64,000 nt of DNA from Dactylellina haptotyla (lineage: Eukaryota > Ascomycota > Orbiliomycetes > Orbiliales > Orbiliaceae): the NCBI GenBank assembly GCA_031310005.1, contig CM062387.1, forward strand, positions 310,001-374,000, read 5' to 3'. Position 1 is the stretch's first letter; each line of letters starts with the position of its first letter. Below, in pieces: positions 44,336-56,842 of the stretch. The notes under the pieces are model-generated. The model saw only the letters and a program-made list of their open reading frames with translations. It did not search any database and was not told the origin of the DNA. The translations under genes were made by a program, and so were the position numbers.

Positions 44336-46538
44336 TCACAGCTGCGGTTTTATAGCTCCAGCTGCAACCTTCCCTCCAGCGACCGGCCTATGCACTTTAT
44401 TTTCTCCGTTGAACACCTCAAACCGCGCTAGCTCCACCTCCTCACTGTTCCTCGTCAAAATATCCTTCATCCCAAAATAAGTCGCCTTGAGAACCTCGTG
44501 CGAGAAATCCAATTCAAAGTAACCCCGATAATACCTCTCCACCCATTGCACACTGGGGTTTGCTTTAATAGACCAGTCTGCTAGCTTTTGTCCTCTCTCG
44601 ATCGTTCCGTTCCAACCGACGCTTCCTTGCGATGTTACAGCTGTGCCCACGAACTCGACGCCGATTGACCCTTTGCCGGTTTTAGGGTCGTAGTCTGGGT
44701 GGGTGGCCGGGTCCGGGTTCGGATTTGTAGAGTTGAGCCAGACGAGGTCGGAGACCCAGTTTGAGTGAATATCTCCGGCGAGGAAGATGTTGTTGCCGAT
44801 ATTGTTACTGTATAGATGGTGGAGAGTGCGGTTTCGAGAGGCGATATAGCCTTGCCAGGTGTCTAAGGCGAGATCGGAGAAGAAACCTCCTTCAATGTCG
44901 CTGAACGGGCTTGATAGGTTGGTATATGAAAACACTGTGTGCTCATATTAAAATGGTCCTATTCCCCGATGGTGAAGTATTATACTTACTAGTTTGCGAT
45001 CCAACCAGTCGCCATGTCGCACCCCGTTTATGAGAATCCGTCAGTTGGTTGAAGAACCAAGCTTCTTGCCGTGGCCCCATCTGTGAGCGGCTCACTTCGT
45101 TGGCAATAGAGGATATGTAGTCGTGGATGTAGTTGACATCCGTGATGGAGCGATCGTACTGTCGAGTATCGAGGACCGTCAAGTCAACAAGCTTACCAAA
45201 AGACGTCGACCGCCAGATTCGTAGATTATCTTCATTGACTTGGTTTAGTTCTGTACGCCCTCTCTATGGGATAAGCACGAGAACATAGACTCACCATCCA
45301 TATCAACCTGCCGCAGTGGCATCCACTCAAAATACGCGCGAACAGCATTCGTCTTCCTCTGGTCGAAAGAAACCGGATCGTCAATGATGAACGAGTTTTC
45401 CGTGTTATTCATCTTGCTGTAGCCGTCTCGCCAGGTATTATCGGCGACCTCTATTCTGGCGTTAGCACTATTAAAATAACGTAAGAATTCAGAATAGGAG
45501 ATAAAGTAACAATACCATGATCATCCCAAGTAGAAATCCAGGGATAGTTCTGATGAGATAGAAGTAAATCCTCGTCGGTTCGATATGTTGCATACCGCTC
45601 ACGGTAGTCGTAGAGCGTGAAAATCTCATGATCCGGTTTGAATTTACGGCCGATTTGAGGGCCCCGCTCTATACCAATGCACTTGTTATTAGTAATCTGA
45701 GAGTTTGATCTCGATAGATGGTCAACGTACCGCTGTTTCCGTACTCATAAATGTAATCACCAAGATGGAGTACATAGTCTACAGAGTCTTTGCGAACAGA
45801 TTGGCCGTACGCGTTGAAAAAACCGAATGCTAGCGTCGACTGATGTTAGTAAAACGCAAGAAATTGCTGCGGGGTATAATTGAAACGTACTGAAGAAGGC
45901 ACAAGAGTAGACTGCAAACCGGACTCTAGAAACCCTATCGTTTTCTTCTGGTGCGGTTTTGGTGCGGCCCAGTGGACTCTTGACGTTGGAGTTGCAAATG
46001 TTGAATTGATAATAATATCGGGTAAATGGCTGCAAACTCTTCGCCTCGACCTGATAAAGAACATGTTTTAGGATATTTTGATGTAAGATTATTGATATGT
46101 GGAGCTTACCTTGACAGTAAAATCGATATCGGAGCTAGTATAAGCCTTCCCACGAGAGACAACGTGACGCATCCCACTATCCTTCGCGACCTTCCACTCA
46201 GCACAAATAGGTGCGGTAGATGTTAATTTGGGTCCATGCCAATACAATGGTTCTAAACCAGTAGAACCACCGTTGTTATCCGCAGCATCAGTGATCGGTG
46301 AAAGCCGAGTCCATAGAATCACGGATGTGGCTGTGGGGTCACCGCTCGCGACACCATGCGTGAACTTGAGGACGGCGGGATCATAACTTGTTCCTGTGTT
46401 GCTACGCTTGGCTACCTTGTTGATTGAGATTCCGAGAGATGGGTGGTGGGATGAAGGGGATAGATAGTTTAGATTGGATGACCAGTAGGCTGATGCCAGT
46501 GGTACATTTAGAAAAGTTATAATTGGGAGAAATTTCAT
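44336..46538 (-). CDS. PhoD-like secreted alkaline phosphatase (614 aa, seven exons)
   Basis: Exons 46538-46110, 46050-45891, 45829-45731, 45668-45516, 45450-45295, 45238-44990 and 44934-44336. Intron phases are 0 then 1 throughout, giving 615 codons in one frame. The signal peptide MKFLPIITFLNVPLASA is followed by an N-terminal beta domain with FTHGVASGDPTATSVILWTR, the typical PhoD entry. Catalytic/metal-site motifs follow: FAVYSC, DYVLHLGDYIYEYGNS, LYDYRERYATYR.D, PWISTWDDHE, LDTRQYDRS and FLAGDIHSNW. Family members hydrolyse phosphomonoesters and phosphodiesters with Fe/Ca-type centres and serve in phosphate acquisition. The hand-made splice joins reproduce the motif spacing of the family. 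Confidence 0.9.
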
Positions 46539-49500
46539 TTTTGCAATTCAAGTATTTTTATGGCAGATGTTTGAGTCAATTGCAAGTAATTCTCTGATGG
46601 GACGGCTCTTTATATAATGAATTCCTGATACAAGAATATTCATCAATCAGCGGCATTGCAGTTGATGAGCCAATTGGATCTATCATGTCCTTCCTCTTGA
46701 AGATTCATAATATTCGTTATTATTACTATGGGCAGTGGGGGCGCTGATATGATTAAGAGTTCTATTACCAGTTCGTAGCCGATATGATGAGCCGAGTCTG
46801 AAAAGCTGCGCGACTGCAGCTGTACGCCAGATAAAAACCATGGATGGCACATTAACGAAGCGGGTAACTATGCTCACCTACTTCATATCGGGACTGATCG
46901 TTTGAATATGGCAGGCGGCTTACTAAACCGGTTAACCTTGCCTCGAGGTAATTCAGCTAGTGTGGATACATTGTAGAACAGTAGCCGACGCCTATAATAC
47001 TAATAAGTATGATAAACCCCAAAGACGCCCAAAGAACATGCAGTCCTTTGCAGGCCCCAGTCTTGACAGCCGTGACGACATGTTGTTATATTTCCCAGTG
47101 CTGGTCTTAATTGGAAGCTGGACAACACAAATTCCAAAGCGAGTTAGGCTTTGCAAACTTGCGAGCACCCAGGTCTGGTTGCGAGAGTGCTCGAGTGGCA
47201 AGGGAAGAATATTGAAAAAGCCACAAATCTCCCACTCATACGTTTAGGTTTGAAATTTCGAAAGAGTAATGAGGGCATTGACAAAGAAGTTGAAAGTAAG
47301 GTTGGGTATTTTGTTATGATGCGAACAAGCAGGTAACACTTAGCTCACTATATAAATATTGGTAACATATACTGGCAGCTAAGAAAGAAACCGCCAGTAT
47401 TTTGGGGGTCTTTTCTTATCGCAGCTGTTAATTGAAAATGTTCTTGAGTCGTTCCGAACACCATTATTTGATATTACTAGAGTTTTAGCTGTGGTTACGA
47501 TACCCTCTCTATGCATAGTGTTAGAAGATTCTAAGTTCGACCGAGACCAAGTTCGAATATATGCTCACATCGTTATCTTAAATAATGCACTGATGCAACA
47601 CAACCGAAAAAGGACCAAGCTAAGACGATTCAGCCGGCGCCAACAGGCAATCTAAAATGGGGAGGGCTCGAAAATGCTGATATATAGATTTTGGCGGACG
47701 ATTTAGTAATGTACACTATATTTGTTTAATCTTGTTACGTGACTCCAAAAGGAATTGACTGAGGATTCCCGATCTCAGAAACCCTCAAAACGGTGCTGGT
47801 GATACCTAAACTTTTATTCAAACACGGCTATTAGAGGTTGAGATTCTGGGTTAGGGAGCATTGATGCGTCAGGGATACGCCTGGTTAACGGGTCGCCACC
47901 ACGGAAATTGCCATTTTCTGGCTCTCAAGGCAAGAAAGAAAAACTGTGCGACAAGATAAAGGACTTGGCAAACCAATTGAAAATGCTTCTGGCTCATGCC
48001 CAAGTGACGCGTTGGGAGACCTTGTTTTTCGGTTCCATGGGGTTTCCTTTATGCTGATAGCATATCTGGTGTAGGATCCGTGTCGGGGAGTTGTAGTAGA
48101 TAGATGGATCACATATCATGTAATTACTAAATAATCTTTATTATATATAATAGAAAATCAAATCTTATTATAATATTTCTCTTCTAATAATGGTATCAAA
48201 AACCAAACTCATATATATTATTAAAATCAATAAAAAATACAGTTTTATAAATCTTATTAATTTTACAATAAATTTATATCAGTAGTTGGTTTCCACCTCA
48301 GCCAAGTGTTTGTTTGTATTTATTTTAGTGCTTCTATAGGTAATAGCTTAAACTAGTCTCTTTTTATAAATTCTACTACTGTAAGCTTCTGATCTTTGTT
48401 TCTTCTAATAATGAAGTGTAGGGTTAAGAGCCAACATATTTTTATTACAAATACTTGAGATGTGATATACGTCCAAGGAAGATTTAAAAATGAAATTTAA
48501 GTGGATAGGTTCCACGCTTGTCTCAGGCTCCGGTCCTGTGAGAGTATCCCTTCCAGACCGTTCCTTTTTAGCGGTTAGAACCAAAAAGGTGGCGTAAATT
48601 CGAGACGAAGAGTACATTTATGGAGCTATTCATAGGCGCTTAAGCTGAACTTGAGAGTTACGATGGAGGTTCATTCCGAAGCGCGCGAACCAATAATACC
48701 CCTTTGGTGGAATCACGAGGCCTGCGCTATGCGAGGACGCTACGAACAGCACTTCAAGCAATCAAATGCAGCAGTTAGATAACGGTTATGGTGATGGTGG
48801 CAATATAACTCTGTGAAGAAGCTATTCTGAATCTCTCTTGATGTGTGCGAAGACTTGTATATTCTTGGCATCAACGCCTTTACCATGCATATGCATGCAT
48901 TAAATAGCCCAGGCCATAATAGAGCTCTACCTGAAACATCGACTGGTCCTTGCATTAAGAAAGCTGAAAATTCCTGCAAGTAGCTGATCGGTAAGATTGT
49001 GCATTTTGGCTCAAAATTTCTTGTGCTGCTATTGGAGTGGAGAACGCGCTTCGGAATAAGTAACCTGTGTTCGGTCCGCAAATATGTCTACCAATTGGGT
49101 GTGGAAGCACTTCGGACTACCCGCACTAAGGAGTGGCGTGTCTAACTCCTGCCCCGAAAAAGAGTGCAGTGAGCCGAGCTGAATCTGGACCCTTGATTAT
49201 CCACCACGCCGCGATGTCGCAGTTGCATGTCAAATCTTCACGGGAGTATCATATGTGTTCGAATTCGCTGAATTGCGTTGCGTGGCCGCTTTGATTACCG
49301 CGTGCTCAGGAATGAAAGCTGAACGCTCTCTGCCCCGTTATAGATGCCAGTCAGCTGCAGCCTCGGCCATTGCCTCGCACTCAGGAACCCGAAGTTCCGC
49401 GCCCATCGGACCATACCAAAATCCAAGAAAAGGTCACCATGTGTTATCTTTGGTGGCTGGCTGAATCAGTTCTCAACAACCAAATCTCGCCGGATACAGG

Positions 49501-49698
49501 TGAAGAGATGGCCAGCGTGCACTATAAAGTCCCTGCTTAAGTGCAGACCAAAGACAAGAATACTCACCATCCTGATAAGCATCTCGGATAGAAAACACTC
49601 AGCCTAACATCTTCGAATTCTGAAAAGCCCACCCAGTTTCATTGATCTTTTATAATTATAAACCTATTCAACACCATTTTTAATTACCAACTGGCAAA
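46539..49698. other. 3.2 kb gene-poor region
   Basis: Only short unsupported ORFs. An A+T-rich patch at about 48120-48400 has the look of RIP-mutated or decayed repeat DNA. No domain, RNA gene or terminal repeat was recognised. Confidence 0.5.
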
Positions 49699-51246
49699 AT
49701 GGACAATAAAACAACAATCAATAACAAAGCGATCAAAGACGACAAAGCGATCAAAGACGACAAAATAATCAACGGCAAAAAAGCAATTAACGACTACGTG
49801 GCCCTGTATGACCTGTTCGATCGCGAAATAACAACCTGCGCAGAATATACAGCCACGTCATGTCGAGAAGCGCTTAAGAAGGGCGGCATCCTCGCTAATG
49901 TGACCTGCCGAGCCAAAGACAGCGACAGGCTGAGAACTAAGCTCGAAAATCGCCTGAACGAAAGAATTACAGGAGGGATAACACCTTATGCGGATCCCTA
50001 TGATGTACAAAACGACCTCGTCGACATTATTGGTGTACGGGTTATGCTGTACTTCCCAAGTCAAGTCGAAGATGCAGCAAAAATTATCGCAGGGATTTTT
50101 ACCGAGTCGGTCCAAAAAAAGATCCCAGAAAATCCGAGCGATCCTTCGAACTCATTCGATACTATGACAAAACTCTTCAAAGATGGCTCCGTGAAGCCGC
50201 TGGTGGACCCCAATTCAGTAAATGTTGGAAAATATATTGAACGTTTCGGGGGCTATCGAGCTATCCATGTTCGTTGCAATGCGGGATCAGGTGCTTTTTA
50301 CAATGATGTTGAGGCTCAGAATCCTAAATTTTCTAAGCTCCTACTAAAAACAGAAATTCAGATCCAAAGTCTGCTTATGCATTCTTGGTCTGAGGTCAAT
50401 CACGATCTCGCCTATAAGATATTCAACGGGGCACCTAGTGATGAAGAGATGCGCTTGCTCGACCTTCTAAATGGCATTGGACAAATGGGCGAGCTGGCAC
50501 TACTCAAGCTCAAGAGCCTCCTGGATGCCAGAGTAAAAGCCAGTACCTCTTCTGAATCCACGATTGCATCTCTCCCGGAATTTACAGAATTTATTCGATC
50601 ATTCCTAAACGAGATGTTCAAAGGTCAGCAAGCGGTGAAGATCTTTGACCTCGGCGCCGTTGAGGAACTCTTTTATTTCCTCCAACATCGCCTACTGAAC
50701 AGTAAGGCTATTCTGAAAGAACATTTGAAGAGTATTGAGAAGACATTGTGCGACCCGAATATCCCCATCGCCAGGTCCCTACTGGATGTAATTTTACACG
50801 GAGACGACGATCCAACTAAAAGCCTTTGCATGGTCACAAACGGTACTCCTAGATACCGTCCATTCTTACGACCTGATATGAACGATAGGTTAACCGATCC
50901 CGCAATTAAAATGCAGGATGTGTACGAGATGATTGCAACTGTCCTAGACATAGCCTATAGATCGTTACTTCAAGCGGCAACTGACGAAGTGAAAGCATGC
51001 AAGTTCGATCAGTTGTTAGACAAGGGCGTATACAAGAACCGAGAAGACCCTGGCGTTAAAAGAGCTCGCGATTTTAATAAGGCTAAAAAGCTCGATAAAG
51101 ACGCTGAGAATTTGATCCTTCAAGTGGCTCAATGGTTCGCGGAACATAAATCGCCACTAGTCAAGTATCATCTACGTGTCGCCCGCATAAGAGCCTGTAC
51201 AGTATTTGCTCATTATCCCGGTTTCCGGGGGTTGCATATGGAATAA
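49699..51246 (+). CDS. RelA/SpoT synthetase-domain protein (515 aa)
   Basis: Single exon, ATG at 49699. The first 30 residues contain a short Lys/Asp repeat (AIKDDKAIKDDK). The RelA/SpoT nucleotidyltransferase domain spans about residues 45-260: VTCRAKDSDRLRTKL (ATP-binding R.K...K), DLVDIIGVRVMLYF (D..G.R), FGGYRAIHVRC (GY..IH) and TEIQIQSLLMHSW followed by SEVNHDLAYK (catalytic Glu; the usual Q.R is Q.Q). This domain makes (p)ppGpp or related nucleotides in bacteria and plastids; fungal copies exist but are poorly understood. There is no HD hydrolase domain. The C-terminal 250 residues are helical and unclassified. Ancient transfer from bacteria is a reasonable inference; codon use looks fungal. 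Confidence 0.88.
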   Translation: MDNKTTINNKAIKDDKAIKDDKIINGKKAINDYVALYDLFDREITTCAEYTATSCREALKKGGILANVTCRAKDSDRLRTKLENRLNERITGGITPYADPYDVQNDLVDIIGVRVMLYFPSQVEDAAKIIAGIFTESVQKKIPENPSDPSNSFDTMTKLFKDGSVKPLVDPNSVNVGKYIERFGGYRAIHVRCNAGSGAFYNDVEAQNPKFSKLLLKTEIQIQSLLMHSWSEVNHDLAYKIFNGAPSDEEMRLLDLLNGIGQMGELALLKLKSLLDARVKASTSSESTIASLPEFTEFIRSFLNEMFKGQQAVKIFDLGAVEELFYFLQHRLLNSKAILKEHLKSIEKTLCDPNIPIARSLLDVILHGDDDPTKSLCMVTNGTPRYRPFLRPDMNDRLTDPAIKMQDVYEMIATVLDIAYRSLLQAATDEVKACKFDQLLDKGVYKNREDPGVKRARDFNKAKKLDKDAENLILQVAQWFAEHKSPLVKYHLRVARIRACTVFAHYPGFRGLHME

Positions 51247-53989
51247 ATGGTGGGGTAGGAGTGGAAACCGAAGTCACATAGTCTCTTCTATCATGTAGCC
51301 AGGATATCATTTTTCGCGGGATTAGGACAGCAAGTGGGTGCAATAAAAACAGCACAAATTGAAATCCAACCTTATCTCCGCGTCCATGTCATTCGTTTAT
51401 TTCCCTAGTTTACACAATACTAACTCTGCCCTTCTGTTCTATGATGCCTGTAATCTACAATATCGTGTATTTAAAACATCAAGCAAAAAATTAAGTATCA
51501 ATTTTTATTCACACCAGCGACGCCTGTGACTTATGAAGTTCGTGTGTTACGTTGGTGCCTTAATCAGTTTATATAAGATTGTTCACACTCGTTTCAACCC
51601 AAAATTTGAAACGAACAGTTTCCTTTGCCCTTTGCTCCGAGTTGCTGAACCCTTGGCTTTTTCCACGCCTCGATTCTTGTCAAGCCGATTTTATGGTAGT
51701 TTTTTTCCCAATCCCTTTTGTCTTGTGATTCCATTTTGGGCATGGAATTGTGGGCTTGTCAACTATGAGCTACTCCCACTTTTATATATCCAATGAAATT
51801 CTGGTGTTAATGCAAGATAATGGATTTGTGATGTACGGTATGTATATGGCTAAAATCGTGCGCATATAAATATTGACATCGAGTAGCCTTGTAGAATTAC
51901 TGTATTTAAAAGTGGTGAGCTCGAATTGTAGAGTACTGTGCGATACAGATTTGGGGCTAGATTTTGTAACTCCTATACGCACAAACTGGAGATGAAGAGT
52001 AGATAAAGTATATATTTGGGTATGGTTGCTATGTTGAGAAGTCTCGCTTTGATCGCGGCCTAGAGTATCCCGGTTGATATCGATATATCGAAAATCGAAG
52101 AGATCCATTCATGAAACCTTGGGCATATATCGCGGTAAATTGGCTCACGGATCGATCGGAGAGCGGCTGAAAGACTTAACTACCTCCTTGGCGAGCCACT
52201 GATGTTTGAATTCTATCTTTAGGCTAGACATGCGCATGCTTCTTGTTGATAGGCCTGGTGGCAGTCCGAAGTAAATCATGCTACCAAACAGCCCGCGAAT
52301 CTCAAGTATGGTGTCCGAGGAGAGAGCCACACAGTAAGATAATTTCTTGTATATTTATCAATAAATGTAAATAAAACGTTTAATTTTTTTACTAAAAAGC
52401 TTACTATAAACTATAATCAAAACTTTCAATTTATTTTTATTTTATTCTCTAACAGTTTTGATCATTTCCTCGCCAATTTTAAATACAACTTCGTCCATTG
52501 GAAGAAAATTAATGCAGGTTTGTGGAGCCTACCAGGCATATCGGCGACCTCCAGAAAATTTGACCATTTGGATTTCGCTGAGTTTCGGTCCAAGTTGCCT
52601 ACTATTATTGAGATTATCAGTTGCTCTTCAAGGATTAATGAGCTCCCAGCTGAAGGTTCTGGATGCATCGATGCCACGATAATCTCCTGTTGTCCATCAA
52701 GCGCACGGATGCCGCGCTCGGAGATGACTTTCGGTTTTTGCCGAACCAAATGCAGTCCCATCTGGGGTGTGCCACGTTTGGTTGAACTTCGAATATGATC
52801 GGAGAGAATAGTATACTTGTGGCGCTTGTGTACATGTGCTTCCATATCTGCGACGGGTGCCTAGGCCCGATCTGGAAGGCTGTTCGAATCCGTTCGTTCG
52901 CGCCGTGCCGTGTTTGCCCATAGGGCTCTCAAAACGTGCATCCTGCATGCGCCATTGAGCCCAGATATTCTCCTGGGGCTTTGTTCTATATAGATTCTTA
53001 CATGCCGTGATTTTGCGATGCTGGGGAAAAGAGTCGAGGTGGAGTGGCAGATCGACCAGGGTCGAGAAATCTCATTGGTGCGCACATCACGCAGTTCGGG
53101 ATAGCTGAAACCTCCACAAAAAATTTGTCCTCAAGAAACAATCGGCAATTAATTTCGTACAATAACAATCCTTCAAAATGATAAAACAACTTCTCGCATT
53201 CGGCAGTCACATTGAGGAAGCAATAAATCGCTCACGAGCTCGCCAGTCTACCCACTGCCATCACCGAGACGAACTTCGGATACATTGCCATACTCTATCG
53301 GTACCGTCACATCTCCTTCCATTTGGCATGAGAATATATTCTTTATTTGTTTGCCTCTTCACAGAAGGTAGACATGTCAACAGGGCATCCCTCGGAACTT
53401 GCTATCACTGCCTTTCGCTTTCGTGGCGTCTTGCTTCAAGAACTTAAGCTTCTGATTACTTTTAGGGAGATTCTTTAATCAATCGATGTCATTGATCAAT
53501 AGGTCCGCTCACTATAGCGTAAACTCTTACGAATATCATTGAGAAGCCCGGTGTACACCAGACGAGAATTACAACTCTTATTTATTCAGCATATTATTTT
53601 CTTAGGGCGTTATTTCTCCTTTGCGGATCTGGTTGAAGACGGGTTAATATTTTATGTGCGGACTGTTGGGGTGTTGTTTTTATGTAGATCTAGGGGTAGA
53701 TCAGAGCGGGGAAAGTTCTCTCTGTCTTCGTATCTGACGATTGAATCTTCATCACATTCCACCACACAGACTAATTGGTGAAACTTCTCATTGTAGATAA
53801 TTTTCTCTGTTGACGCGTGTTTTGGTGGTCTACGGTTGCAATTGGAAATCAAAATCAAAATCAAAATACTATTCATGGAGTGTTAAGCTTCAACGGACAA
53901 ATATGGTGGTACAAAGCATGGGCATGGCAGAAGAACAAATAAGCAGGAACAATCCAAAAATTGTGAAAAAAGTGTACTGGGAGGATAAA
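51247..53989. other. 2.7 kb gene-poor region
   Basis: No supported gene. A + strand stretch (about 52456-52798) is open after a CTAACAG acceptor-like site, but it has no partner exon and no motif. An A+T-rich patch lies at about 52340-52450. Confidence 0.45.
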
Positions 53990-55348
53990 CTAATCATCCA
54001 TTTCGGGATGAGCGATGACGGGCGTAAAATTTCTCTCGTTTGCGTCCTTGTTTGACCAGTTGATGGGTCCGATGGTTTGTATTTTATTTTCGAGGCTGGT
54101 GAGTGCAGTCGCAAGCTTTTGCTTGGAAATCAAACACTTCTCATCCCCGTTCCTCAAATCTCTGATAATTTTGCGGGCTGAATCGACCAAAGAGACATCC
54201 ACGAGACCATAATCTATCACATCCAAAATATCCCCAATAATTCTTTCTTTTCTATCGGAATAACCCGTGTCTTCCCCTTCATTGTCAATTTTGCCGACCT
54301 GAACTGATAGTGCTTGGAACAGACTTTGCAACTTGATCACAGGCTTGCGGACATCTTCCGCTCGAGACAACGACTGCTCACTTTTTTGAATTGCCCCTGG
54401 AAGCGCACTAACGCACCTATCGGCGGCATTTTTGGTTTTGAGACATTTCTGGGCAGCGTTACTAGCATTGGTGGCATTAGTTTGGGCGGAATTGTATAAG
54501 TTTTGGGCACTGTTGAACACTCCGCGCTGTGTGTCCAAACTTTCTTGGAATTTTGGCATCATTCCAAATTGAAGAGCAGCGCCAACAGGAGGGATTAACC
54601 AGGCAAATGCCGTCTATGATCGCCAGTTTTAGTAGTGGTACGAATCAATCGGATATGAGAATACATACGGCGATCTGAGCGTTATCCCTCTCTTCCTCTG
54701 CATCTTTGACCTTTCGTTCTGCGTTGTCTAAATCGACCCGAGCAGCATCCAAGCTTGACGAGCATTGTCTTAGATAGCTATCAGCTGCATCCTTCTGTGC
54801 TTGGGCTGCGGTAACTCTGTTGTCCACTCCGAGTTTGAAATCGTCAATATCCGCCCGGAGCTTTACAAGATCGTTATCACGCAAGTCGACAAGCTGATAA
54901 ATAAGAATATGGTAAGTGGGATAGCCTATAATATAAATCAAAACGATAGAATAAGGCATACCTTAATGTTGATGTTACTGATTACCTCCTCGGAGCCATT
55001 GACGGTTGCTACAAGCGCATTACTAGCCTCGTCCAATTTCTTGACCAGAGCAGCGTACTCGTCTCGCAAGCTTGGTTGTTGACGACAACGAACGTCGTAG
55101 TTACCGTTGATGAAATTTGCAATATCATTCAATCGGGTAAAGACAAGACCGACACCGTTGAGAATGTTAGGGTGATCAGCATTGAGTCTTGCGTTCAGCT
55201 GTTGAATTTGCCCATCTATGGTATTATTCAAATTCTGATTGCGTGATTCAAATCCCTGGAGAGTCGCTTCATCTTGGGGATCCATAGCAGTTGCAGCAGC
55301 TTGGGCAGCTAATAATTGCGCCTTGACTATCCGATCAAGCCAGGACAT
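53990..55348 (-). CDS. long helical-bundle protein with central hydrophobic segment (411 aa)
   Basis: Exons 55348-54962, 54893-54669 and 54613-53990; introns (68 and 55 bp) both start GTATG and are phase 0. Almost the whole chain is predicted helical by its heptad-like Ala/Leu/Asn/Asp pattern: an N-terminal coil (residues 1-200), a hydrophobic segment TAFAWLIPPVGAALQFGM at about 205-222, then a second long coil (LDTQRGVFNSAQNLYNSAQT and on). No signal peptide. A helix, a hydrophobic hairpin-like segment and another helix is the layout of alpha-helical pore-forming families (ClyA/Xax/Hbl type), but I see no sequence motif that proves membership. It is divergent from a second helical gene at 56843. 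Confidence 0.75.
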
Positions 55349-56842
55349 TGTGAGGGTAGTTTAGAAGGCTAGTAGAATTTAGGAATTTATGGTATACAAG
55401 ATGATTGTATATCTTACTTGTAAAAAGTGAAACGGGCTGAGAGGAAGTGGGAGGTTTATATGCGAAAATGAGGATGAAACTTGCTCTCTCTCTCTCCAGC
55501 TCGATTGAGTGGTCTAACTCAATATCTATTGCATATTTTCGAAAGCGCCTACAGCACACCCGTAGGGGGTATTCAAAAACTCAGCCATATGCCGTTATCG
55601 GGAATAATTTCCAAGACTCCATTAGGCGACCACCACCTCAATCTGAGGAAATTTGAATACCCCAGAACTTGACGAAAATGGATCAACTACCTTGCGTGTG
55701 CTACGGACACCGCCGTGAATAATTTTAACTCCACTCCTCTCTAAGATCTAGAACAGTTTCTATATGGGGAGATGAATAGTCTCTAGAGGTCTGGAACTGA
55801 TGTTTCTTCGCCTTCAGACTTGAGACACATGCAGCATGGTACAGACTAAACCACCTTGGCTTGCAGTGTCGGCGCTAAGGTCCTCCAAGCTTTGGTATCA
55901 GGCCACTGCCGGGCGTCGACAGGAGGTTCTTGCCGCAATTATGTGATTTCTGGGCTTAGCTATTCCTGAGCGCATTTTCCCTGAATGCGATTTTTCTGAG
56001 CACGATATTAAGTCCTCTATACTCAGCTATTCCGAAGTCCGACATTCCTGAGTGCAATATCTCCGAGTGCGACATCCATATCCTGTGTGCGAAGTACGAT
56101 ATCACTGTTGTGATACTCCTGTGTGCAATGCCGCTGAGTGATGTATGTCTGACTGCGACGTCCCAAAAATATATTCCTGTGTGCGAAGTCTAGTTCGTGA
56201 TCCGTGTTGCATTTTGCCTCTATAAATTGCACTAATCCATGCAGGGTTGCGTCCCGAGACTAGTCTAGCTTTGGCACAGGGAAGTATAGATGGGGACTAG
56301 CGCAAATAAACGCCACACGGCCAAGACAAATGGGATACTCGCAAACAGAGGAGCTGAAGGAACCCACAAGCTACCTAATTGACAATCACAAACCGGTCCG
56401 CTAGGCGTATCTTCCCATCAACGATTGCATTCTCGGCGCGTCTGGCCTTTCCTCATATTTTTGAAATCTCAGCTCGACTTATCTCTCTATTCCTAAAACG
56501 TTAATCGCGTAAACGGCTTTGGGTTTTCCGAGAAGCTGTATGTAAGTACGATATGTGTTATCTGCCTGGTCTCGAAACCAAACAGTTCCAAAGTTACTCT
56601 CTACCCGAATGGCTCTCTCAAATCTATCACATTTGTGTAGGTTATTTCTTTCTGGGGTGCGGTCTCAATAGAAGGATTAGAAAAGTATATAAAGGGAAGC
56701 TTTTCTCGTCTTTGTTATCCAACATCATTCCAGCAGAACTCAGGCATTTGCCAACAGCACAAATCTTCATTACCTTACTTTTTATACTCCAAACTTCTAA
56801 ATTTTAGAAAACCTTTTCCCCTTGTACTTTTATTCTATCGAG
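55349..56842. promoter_or_regulatory. shared divergent promoter region
   Basis: About 1.5 kb between two divergent helical-protein genes, with no other gene inside. A CT-repeat (about 55481-55497) lies close to the minus-strand start. The degenerate tandem repeat sits in the middle. Co-regulation of the pair is inference. Confidence 0.5.
55961..56190. repeat. degenerate tandem repeat, about 14-20 bp unit
   Basis: About eleven imperfect copies of a unit close to TCCTGAGTGCGA plus a variable tail, for example CCTGAGCGC, CCTGAATGCGAT, TCTGAGCACGAT, CCTGAGTGCAAT, TCCGAGTGCGAC, CCTGTGTGCGAA and TCTGACTGCGAC. Spacing varies. It lies midway in the divergent intergenic region between the two helical-protein genes. 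It could be protein-binding sites or decayed minisatellite. Confidence 0.7.

Noticed and set aside
52456-52845. Open stretches on both strands, about 115 and 127 aa
   Set aside because: A possible acceptor precedes the plus-strand one, but no partner exon or motif was found.
55961-56190. Reading the tandem repeat as coding
   Set aside because: Unit length varies and is not a multiple of three, with stops in every frame.
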